Of a stretch of DNA of 64,000 bases, positions 58,273 through 64,000 are shown piece by piece. The stretch's first letter is position 1, and each line of letters opens with the position of its first letter. The translations under genes and the position numbers were made by a program. The notes beneath the pieces are model-generated. The model saw only the letters and a list, made by a program, of their open reading frames with translations, ran no database searches and had not been told where the DNA came from. The stretch is from Paenibacillus_AA sp045062745 (lineage in GTDB: Bacteria > Bacillota > Bacilli > Paenibacillales > NBRC-103111), in assembly GCF_045062745.1 (NCBI RefSeq), contig NZ_JBJGED010000002.1:62001-126000 (forward strand), given 5' to 3'.

Positions 58273-59250
58273 TTACTTTGACCCGTTAAAGTGCACCATT
58301 TTTCTCCTTACCGCTCGTACCGTTTCCTTAATTCCCTCTTCGAATGACGTTGCCCTCATCGGTCCTATCATGCTCTCATACTTGTTCCCGCTCAAGACCA
58401 GCGGCTCTTCGGTTAGATAGAGCATCTCCACCACTTCCTTCATAACTGGAACAGCCATGCCGAGCAAGGACAGTCCTACTCGTCCTAGTGGAATGACAGG
58501 CTTGGACGTATGGCTAGCCTCCCGAGCGATTCGTACGATTTCCTTGCCCGAGATCACACCTGCTCCAGGAATATGCCAGTTCTGCCCGTACGCATCGTCC
58601 CTGTCGGCGAGCTCCGCGATCATATAGGCAGCATCGGGCAAGTAGACGTATTCCCGTGGGACTGTCATATTGCCTATGAAAAAAGCCATCTTGCCGGCTG
58701 CAATCGATTCGAGCGTTGAGCCCAAATAGGAAGCCTCATTCGCCGTGGGCCCGTAATAATCAGGCAACCGGACGATCATGACTCGGGCTCGGCTCCAGCG
58801 TCGGTCGAACAGCATGTTCTCGTAAGCCAGACGGGTCTTGCCCTTCCTCGTATGCGGCTGCTTCGGATGCTCTTCGGTCACCTTATCCATCTGTCTTCTT
58901 CCATAGGGATAGATGCCGTCGACGGCCACAACGTTCAAGCTCAGCCGATCTGCTGCTTCCATCACCGATTCGCCAAGCGGGATTAGCTTACGCTCCATTT
59001 CGTGATACGGCACATTCGCGCAATGGAACATGACATCGGCGCCCTCCGAAGCGGAGATGAGGTTATCAGGACGGAACGCGTCCCCGACCGCAATCGTCAA
59101 ATACTCCGGATCTCCCAACTTCGCGCTAAGCTCTACGAGCTTTTGGCGGCTTCTCCCGAAGGCTACTGTCCGAATCCCTCGTCCGACCAGCTCTTCCACG
59201 ATGGAAGCACCCGTACCTCCAGTCGCTCCTACAACTACTGCTTTTTCCAT
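58273..59250 (-). CDS. NAD-dependent epimerase/dehydratase-family protein
   Basis: 325 residues; ATG at 59250 after AGAGGTGATTCTT is chosen over 59286. Extended-SDR cofactor loop VVVGATGGTGASIVEEL, then FHCANVPYHEME. The usual YxxxK reads YENMLFDRR with a K upstream (KGKTRLAYENML), so catalysis may differ. Later VPREYVYLPDAAYMIAEL. It is likely controlled by the adjacent TetR, whose sites lie just upstream. Confidence 0.8.
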   Translation of the reverse strand: MEKAVVVGATGGTGASIVEELVGRGIRTVAFGRSRQKLVELSAKLGDPEYLTIAVGDAFRPDNLISASEGADVMFHCANVPYHEMERKLIPLGESVMEAADRLSLNVVAVDGIYPYGRRQMDKVTEEHPKQPHTRKGKTRLAYENMLFDRRWSRARVMIVRLPDYYGPTANEASYLGSTLESIAAGKMAFFIGNMTVPREYVYLPDAAYMIAELADRDDAYGQNWHIPGAGVISGKEIVRIAREASHTSKPVIPLGRVGLSLLGMAVPVMKEVVEMLYLTEEPLVLSGNKYESMIGPMRATSFEEGIKETVRAVRRKMVHFNGSK

Positions 59251-59277
59251 AAGAATCACCTCTGCATTCATCTTGTT

Positions 59278-59355
59278 ATTGATCAATTACTAACTTAAAA
59301 ACAATGTAACACCCTGATAGTGATTAGTCAATAACAATTTTATTGATTGATCAAT
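59278..59355. promoter_or_regulatory. Two ATTGATCAAT palindromes (likely TetR operators)
   Basis: ATTGATCAAT occurs at 59278-59287 and 59346-59355 in front of the epimerase gene. TCAATCATTGA at 59942-59952, in front of the TetR gene, carries similar half-sites, consistent with autoregulation. Confidence 0.6.
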
Positions 59356-59385
59356 TACAGATCAGAAAATGCATAACTCTCCTCT

Positions 59386-59907
59386 CTATTTTTCTTTTAA
59401 TTCCGGCATTTCCAGCGCTACTGAAATGTTGCACAGCATCCCCCTAGCCAGGAACAGCATCGTTCGTTCCCCGGCATTCGGAATAGCGGCTGCAAGGAAT
59501 GCATCCAGAACCATTCCTCGAACTTCCCCGAATCCATGCCGCATCGCTTCCTGGATCGACTGCTCGCGGATCGTCTGTGCTTGCATTTGAAGCAATATTT
59601 CATTTTTGTGCTCATCGAGAATATCTTCGTAGGCATCAATCAGACCGTTCTCCAGATGTTCCGGCGAAGCGGACTCCACGACCTTGCGAAACGAATCGAT
59701 CACACGCGTCCAAGATACTTCCAATGACGCGAGCAGCAAAGCTTCCTTAGTCGCGAAGAAACGAAAAATATAAGGCTGTGAGATCTGAGCCCGTTCTGCG
59801 ACTTGTGCGGTCGTGGCTCGGTAGTACCCGACCTCCGCGAACACCTCGATCGCCGCCGATATAATGTCCGACTTGCGGTTAACCGTCGCCGTCTCGGATT
59901 TTGCCAT
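59386..59907 (-). CDS. TetR-family regulator
   Basis: 173 residues from ATG 59907; ATGs further upstream are possible. The N-terminal DNA-binding domain is VNRKSDIISAAIEVFAEVGYYRATTAQVAERAQISQPYIFRFFATKEALLLASL. The remainder is the ligand/dimer domain, unrecognised. It precedes the epimerase on the same strand with ATTGATCAAT palindromes between, so local repression is likely. Confidence 0.87.
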   Translation of the reverse strand: MAKSETATVNRKSDIISAAIEVFAEVGYYRATTAQVAERAQISQPYIFRFFATKEALLLASLEVSWTRVIDSFRKVVESASPEHLENGLIDAYEDILDEHKNEILLQMQAQTIREQSIQEAMRHGFGEVRGMVLDAFLAAAIPNAGERTMLFLARGMLCNISVALEMPELKEK

Positions 59908-59997
59908 TCCAACACCGCCTCCCATACTGTTTAGTGATTCATCAATCATTGATTAAAGTATATACAAAGATCCTCCGACACTGCAAGTTCTGTAGCC

Positions 59998-60028
59998 ACA
60001 AAAAAACGACCTCCCCTAAGGAAAGTCG
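59998..60028 (-). terminator. Intrinsic terminator of the qorB-like gene
   Basis: Minus strand CGACTTTCC-ttag-GGGGAGGTCG (9 bp with two G-U pairs) followed by seven T's. Confidence 0.7.
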
Positions 60029-60040
60029 ATTTTCAGTTGT

Positions 60041-60913
60041 TTATTTGGATTGCGAGATTCCGTTCACGAGTGGAGTAATGGCATCACGAACTGAGGTAGC
60101 CGGACGACCGAGCAGCTTCTCGAAATCGTTGCTTTCGATCTCCAATGTGCCCTCCCGAATCCCTTTCTGAATTTCTACAAGGAATGGAAGGATATAGTCC
60201 GGGACACCTGCGCCTTTCATGATATCCGAGTATGCTGCGTCGTCGACTTGTTGTACGGGTACTTCCTTGCCTAATACCGCCCCAATCGCCGACGCGAGTT
60301 CTTCTTGCGTCAACAAGCTACCCGACAGCTCGTAGATCGTATTGTCGTGTCCGTTCCCCGCCAGTACGGCTGCGGCCGCCTCCGCGTAATCTTGCTGCAA
60401 GGCCCAGCCTACTTTACCGGATCCCGCTGATGTCACCCATGGAGCTCCTGCCAACACGGCTTGAATGCTGGATATTTCATTCTCCAAATACCAGTTGTTG
60501 CGAAGAAAAGAGTAAGGAATGCCCGTCTTAACGATGGCTTCTTCCGTAGCCTTGTGGACCGGCGCCAGGAACAGCTTGCTCTCACGTGCGTTGGCCAAGC
60601 TCGTATAAGCGATAAATCGAACGCCGGCACGCTCGGCAGCCGCTACCGCGTTCGAATGTTGTCGAACTCTGGTTTCATTATCTCCATCCGTTGAAATGAT
60701 CAACAAGCGATCAATTCCGGCAAAGGCCGTATCTAGTGTTTCCGGACGGTCGAAATCCCCTAGTCGAACATCGACTCCGCGAGAGCGGAAGGCTTCCGCT
60801 TTTTCCGGATTCCGGACGCTTACCGCCAGTTCGTTCGCCGGCACAGATTTCAAGAGCGCCTCCACGATTTTCGTTCCCAATTTCCCTGTCGCGCCTGTGA
60901 CTAGCAATTTCAT
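60041..60913 (-). CDS. NmrA-family NAD(P)H:quinone oxidoreductase (QorB-like)
   Basis: 290 residues, ATG after GGAGG. Rossmann loop LLVTGATGKLGTKIVEAL; then SVRNPEKAEAFRSRGVDVRLGDFDRPETL, LLIISTDGDNETRVRQHSNAVAAAERAGV, IAYTSLAN and FLRNNWYLEN, the pattern of E. coli QorB-type proteins. Probably reduces quinones with NADPH. Its promoter carries a palindrome resembling that of the Rrf2-family gene upstream. Confidence 0.85.
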   Translation of the reverse strand: MKLLVTGATGKLGTKIVEALLKSVPANELAVSVRNPEKAEAFRSRGVDVRLGDFDRPETLDTAFAGIDRLLIISTDGDNETRVRQHSNAVAAAERAGVRFIAYTSLANARESKLFLAPVHKATEEAIVKTGIPYSFLRNNWYLENEISSIQAVLAGAPWVTSAGSGKVGWALQQDYAEAAAAVLAGNGHDNTIYELSGSLLTQEELASAIGAVLGKEVPVQQVDDAAYSDIMKGAGVPDYILPFLVEIQKGIREGTLEIESNDFEKLLGRPATSVRDAITPLVNGISQSK

Positions 60914-60952
60914 CTCTTCTTACCTCCAAAAAGTATAGTTGTATGTGTCATC

Positions 60953-60972
60953 GTTATAACTATATTAGTTAC
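60953..60972. promoter_or_regulatory. Operator-like inverted repeat in the qorB-like promoter
   Basis: GTTATAACTATATTAGTTAC; its minus-strand form GTAACTAATATAG is close to GTAACTATAATGGTTAC in the Rrf2 gene promoter (61450-61466), suggesting one regulator for both. Confidence 0.55.
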
Positions 60973-60984
60973 AACAACTTTATA

Positions 60985-61013
60985 AAATAAAAGCTCGCAT
61001 GAGGAGCTTTTAT
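60985..61013 (-). terminator. Intrinsic terminator of the Rrf2-family gene
   Basis: Minus strand AATAAAAGCTC-ctcatgc-GAGCTTTTATT then TTATAAA, immediately after the stop codon. Confidence 0.7.
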
Positions 61014-61436
61014 TCAGACGAACTTTGCGGTGAGTTGGCTTAAAGTCGTTCGAGCCAACCTTTGTTCCATCGCGGATTGAGCCTCCGTGAGCTCGGATTG
61101 CAGCACCGACTCAATGTTCCTCCCGACCGGGCAGAGCTCATTCGGATCTTCGTGCATACGAAACAATTGGTTCTCTTCGGTAACATGAACAGCCCGATAT
61201 ACATCCAGCAGAGTGATGTCCTCAGGTGCTTTGCGTAGAGAAGCCCCTCCGACTCCCGGCCGTACGTTTACTAGCCCTGCCTTTTTAAGCATGCCAATAA
61301 TTCGCCGGATGACTACAGGATTCGTATTCACGCTGCCCGCTATGAAATCCCCCGTACATCCGTTCGGACTAACGGCGATTAGGGACAGGGTATGAACCGC
61401 GATCGAAAAACGTGTGCTTAATTGCTTCAAGTGCAT
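61014..61436 (-). CDS. Rrf2-family regulator (YwnA-like)
   Basis: 140 residues from ATG 61436; the ATG at 61454 is excluded because it overlaps the -10 box. Winged helix: FSIAVHTLSLIAV...CTGDFIAGSVNTNPVVIRRIIGMLKKAGLVNVRPGVGGASL. It lacks the three-Cys cluster of IscR/NsrR and has isolated Cys at GCTGD and ELCPVG, as in thiol-based Rrf2 sensors of the YwnA/CymR group. Likely represses the quinone reductase gene downstream in response to electrophiles. Confidence 0.85.
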   Translation of the reverse strand: MHLKQLSTRFSIAVHTLSLIAVSPNGCTGDFIAGSVNTNPVVIRRIIGMLKKAGLVNVRPGVGGASLRKAPEDITLLDVYRAVHVTEENQLFRMHEDPNELCPVGRNIESVLQSELTEAQSAMEQRLARTTLSQLTAKFV

Positions 61437-61454
61437 CACCACCGTTGTAACCAT

Positions 61455-61483
61455 TATAGTTACGTCAACGCACTATGTCAAGA
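61455..61483 (-). promoter_or_regulatory. Near-perfect sigma-A promoter with overlapping palindrome
   Basis: Minus strand TTGACA, 17 bases, TATAAT (61460-61455). The inverted repeat GTAAC-tataatg-GTTAC covers the -10, ideal for autorepression. The predicted transcript starts about 10 bases before the ATG at 61436. Confidence 0.75.
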
Positions 61484-61506
61484 TACGTCCAAGCAGCCAA
61501 AATAGG

Positions 61507-61546
61507 CAAAAACGACGGGGCGGTTCGTTGCCGCCCCGAATCGTTT
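61507..61546 (-). terminator. Intrinsic terminator of the metallophosphoesterase gene
   Basis: Minus strand ACGATTCGGGGCGG-caacgaa-CCGCCCCGTCGT followed by TTTTGCC. Confidence 0.75.
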
Positions 61547-61551
61547 ATCGC

Positions 61552-64000
61552 TTACATGCCGGATTGTGGAGGAGCGCCGTGAGGAATCAGCTCCGGATCC
61601 CCTTTGGGCGGCTCAAGCCCTTGCGAAGCTTTGGTTGTGAAGCTCCATATGTCCGACCTTTGACGGCCGCCATACTGATCCGCCAACCGGACGTACCAGA
61701 AGTGCGTTCCGCCTTTGCCGAGTCCCTGCCAATGGGTTTTAGCCACAGTGCCGCTTTTCACTCCGGCATCTTGGCCGATGACTTCTTTCCCATATACATT
61801 AACGGCAATATAGTCGGTGGCCACCTGCTTCTCCACCGGTTTCAGATTCAATGGAAGGGTGAATTCGTCTTTGTTGTCCTCGAAGAAATTGTAATCCTTC
61901 ATGTAGGGCGAATAGGTGTTGACGATCAGCTGCTTGTTCTCGGTGTCGAAGTGAAGCAGGCGCAGGTACCCTTGTCCGCCTTCGGGACCGGCCTGATAGT
62001 CGTGAAGCAGTTCAATGACGGTACGTCCGTCCGTGGCGTGCTTCACATTATAGGCGACCCCATGGTGATGACCGCACAGGACCATAAACACGTTCTGATT
62101 GCCTGCGACGATATTGTCCCAAATGGCACGGCCTTGACCCGAATATTGACCGCTCGGCGAAATATACTCATGGGTCGCTACAATCGCATTCCGGTCGGGA
62201 TACCTCTTCAGCACGTCGTTAGCCCAATCGATCGTTTGCTGATCGATGGACCAGCCTAAGTACAGGATGATGAAGTCATTGCCCTTGGATGAAACAAGAT
62301 CGTAATGATCGCGGTTGTTTTCCAGATCGCCACCGTAGGTAGGTTGACTGATGAAGCGATCGCGGCCGAAATACTTGTAATATTCCGCATAGTCGGCTTT
62401 CTCGAAGTTGACGTCATGGTTGCCCGCCACGACGCCGTACGGCATCTTGGCATCATCCAGAATTTTCATGCTTTTGTTCGCATTGGCCCACTGCTGCGGC
62501 TGATTCCAGTCGTCCACGATGTCGCCGGTATGAATCGTATAATCGATCTTCAGCTTGTCCCGGTTCTCCACGATATACTGATTCATCGTGTCGTAGATGT
62601 GGGGATAGGATTCCGAATAATATTGGGTGTCCGTGATCCAAGCGAATGTGAAATCATACTGGTCAGGGGAAGGAATCATATCCTGAATGAGTACATGGAC
62701 GAGATTGTCCTTCACCATGTCTTGCACGTTCACTTTGGATTTCAAGGTGAAGTCCTTGTCTCCCGTTCCCGCTGCGCCGGCCACCCACTTGTTCGTGTTG
62801 AAGTTCCAGGTGTACAGGGTCACTTGGCGATCCGGCAGTGAGTGTCCTTCCCAGACGACCTCCACCTCTTGGACACCCGCCAGATCCTGCTCCAGCTTCA
62901 AGTCGAACCGGTGGTAAGGGAATTTTTCTTTGGAATCCGTCGTGAGATACTTCCCATCCTTGGCCTCCACAGCGGTATACGCGTCCGGAGAGAATTCCTT
63001 CTCACCGGCTGGTATCATCTCCAATGGAGGCTCTCGGTCGGTCGAATTCACGAACGCTTTGTTCGCGACTTTATCCTTCAAGTCCGTCCGGTACCCCTGC
63101 AAAAAGGTTACATCGAGCGGATCGTTGGTAGGGTCGCTGACGAGCACGCTCAGCTTCGGATTTTGCGAAGCCTCGTCTTCACTGTCAGCCGGAGTCGGGT
63201 TCACCGGCCTATAAGGGTGCTCCTCCACTACGCTGAAGGAGACGGCGGCGTTTTGCTTATTGCCGGCTTTATCGGTCGCGCTCACTTCGAATGTATGGGC
63301 ACCCGGCGTCAATTCAACACCGGCAATCGTGCTCGGCAGCTGAATCGGCTTACCATCCAGCTTCGCTTCCACCGTGTCGATGCCCGAAGTCGCATCCACT
63401 GCTTTTACCTGGAAGTCGATATTGCCTTTGTATGTTTTTCCTTCAACCGGGGAGATGGACTCGAAGACCGGCGCCGCATTATCCACAAGCACGTTGGCGG
63501 TCGCCTGTTTTTCCCCGTCCGGTCCTTGGGCTTTCAACACAATCGAATGCATACCTTCGGTAGTTTTTGTCGTATCCCACATATATTGCTTGGCGGTGAA
63601 ATTCTTTTGCGGGACGGTAAAAGTGAAATCCGCACTTTGCTTGGCCGTCTGGTCATTCGGAGGCAGCCCGTCGCCGAGCGACACACGGCTCGTAGGATTT
63701 AATGTGATCGTCGACCCGCTTCCCGTTTTCACCTGAACGCCTTCGACAGGCAGAACGGTTCCGTTGCCCAACACGAGTCGGACGTTCTGAACCGAGAAAT
63801 CGTCGTTGTTGCCCGCCGTCCCGGTCGGAGCTAGGTTGTTGCCGGAGTGCAGGGAGATTGTGTTGGCGCCCGTCTGCAGCATCGAGGTCGGGATCGGCAC
63901 CCGGACCGTCTCGTAGTTGACGATTTTGGCGTCGATCACCTTGACGATCTGGTCTCCGATCAAGATTCCGTTTTTGAATCCGGAGTCGAAGCCATTAATA
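61552..64000 (-). CDS. Secreted calcineurin-like metallophosphoesterase with Ig-like domains, N-terminus beyond window
   Basis: At least 816 residues; the frame continues to the window edge (first visible residues INGFDSGFKNGILIGDQIVK), so the true start is outside. N-terminal sandwich and Ig-like units (VFESISPVEGKTYKGNIDFQVKAVDATSGIDTVEAKLDG) precede a metallophosphoesterase domain at about 61.95-62.65 kb: TDTQYYSESYPHIYD, HTGDIVDDWNQPQQW, VAGNHDVNFEKADY, ATHEYISPSG and LCGHHHGVAYN. All metal-ligand motifs are present (first motif DTQ instead of DxH). A C-terminal Fn3-like unit (GGTHFWYVRLADQYGGRQRSDIWSFTT) ends the protein. Probably cell-surface or secreted; substrate unknown. Confidence 0.85.
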   Translation of the reverse strand, partial: INGFDSGFKNGILIGDQIVKVIDAKIVNYETVRVPIPTSMLQTGANTISLHSGNNLAPTGTAGNNDDFSVQNVRLVLGNGTVLPVEGVQVKTGSGSTITLNPTSRVSLGDGLPPNDQTAKQSADFTFTVPQKNFTAKQYMWDTTKTTEGMHSIVLKAQGPDGEKQATANVLVDNAAPVFESISPVEGKTYKGNIDFQVKAVDATSGIDTVEAKLDGKPIQLPSTIAGVELTPGAHTFEVSATDKAGNKQNAAVSFSVVEEHPYRPVNPTPADSEDEASQNPKLSVLVSDPTNDPLDVTFLQGYRTDLKDKVANKAFVNSTDREPPLEMIPAGEKEFSPDAYTAVEAKDGKYLTTDSKEKFPYHRFDLKLEQDLAGVQEVEVVWEGHSLPDRQVTLYTWNFNTNKWVAGAAGTGDKDFTLKSKVNVQDMVKDNLVHVLIQDMIPSPDQYDFTFAWITDTQYYSESYPHIYDTMNQYIVENRDKLKIDYTIHTGDIVDDWNQPQQWANANKSMKILDDAKMPYGVVAGNHDVNFEKADYAEYYKYFGRDRFISQPTYGGDLENNRDHYDLVSSKGNDFIILYLGWSIDQQTIDWANDVLKRYPDRNAIVATHEYISPSGQYSGQGRAIWDNIVAGNQNVFMVLCGHHHGVAYNVKHATDGRTVIELLHDYQAGPEGGQGYLRLLHFDTENKQLIVNTYSPYMKDYNFFEDNKDEFTLPLNLKPVEKQVATDYIAVNVYGKEVIGQDAGVKSGTVAKTHWQGLGKGGTHFWYVRLADQYGGRQRSDIWSFTTKASQGLEPPKGDPELIPHGAPPQSGM

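Noticed and set aside
1..64000. CRISPR arrays, tRNA or rRNA genes, integron integrase, replication origin
   Set aside because: None was seen: no regular 25-40-base repeat/spacer series, no cloverleaf or rRNA blocks, no tyrosine recombinase gene, no DnaA-box cluster.

Overview
The window looks like a chromosome segment of a Gram-positive, Paenibacillus-type member of the Bacillales. The evidence is strong AGGAGG-like ribosome sites with frequent TTG and GTG starts, lipoprotein sugar-binding proteins paired with LplB/YtcP-type permeases, very large modular secreted carbohydrate-active proteins with Big2, CBM9 and FIMAH-like modules, a CcpA-type cre site and an InhA-type metalloprotease. No rRNA, tRNA, CRISPR array or prophage was seen. 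All assignments rest on reading motifs by eye; no database was searched.

Region 1 (about 0.15-6.9 kb, resumed at 14.5-20.2 kb) is an accessory zone. Short, mostly AT-rich, co-oriented genes (stalk-domain exoprotein, frameshifted aminoglycoside phosphotransferase, ankyrin protein, pentapeptide-repeat protein, NUDIX hydrolase, purC under a ZTP riboswitch, Crp regulator plus peroxiredoxin, two small unknowns) are usually followed by one copy of a roughly 90-bp hairpin repeat. The best copies have outer arms CTAAC...GTTAG, an inner arm pair GATAGC-TCAA/TTSAACTATC, unpaired GGGMAV spacers in the same orientation on both sides, and a variable GC-rich central hairpin. This one-gene/one-hairpin layout resembles an integron cassette array in architecture, but the boxes do not match the attC consensus strictly and no integrase is present. 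An IS110-type element sits inside one copy. A second repeat family built on ACAAGAACTTG occurs in the same zone.

Region 2 (7.2-14.2 kb) is one plus-strand operon: an ABC importer (binding protein and two permeases), an SDR dehydrogenase, an uncharacterised conserved protein, a creatininase-family amidohydrolase, a RidA protein and a decayed D-aminoacylase. It probably imports and degrades a small amide or aminated carbohydrate.

Region 3 (20.7-26.9 kb) holds a LacI-family regulator, a 2H-phosphoesterase-like protein, two tandem phosphodiester-glycosidase paralogues and an orphan binding lipoprotein. Two identical 14-bp palindromes lie in front of the regulator and in front of the glycosidases. 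I infer a locus for phosphodiester-linked glycans.

Region 4 (28.3-45.6 kb, minus strand) is a polysaccharide-utilisation locus: cre site, LplB/YtcP permeases, LipO-type binding protein, membrane-bound AraC regulator, then two giant secreted enzymes that share a duplicated concanavalin-like module.

Region 5 (45.7-64 kb) is mostly ordinary chromosome: a probable rifamycin phosphotransferase, DUF3231 and VOC proteins, an InhA-type metalloprotease, an SDR, a tyrosine/homogentisate operon (hppD, flavin reductase, fumarylacetoacetate hydrolase, hmgA), a TetR/epimerase pair with ATTGATCAAT sites, an Rrf2/qorB-like pair with shared operator-like sequence, and a truncated secreted metallophosphoesterase running off the right edge.
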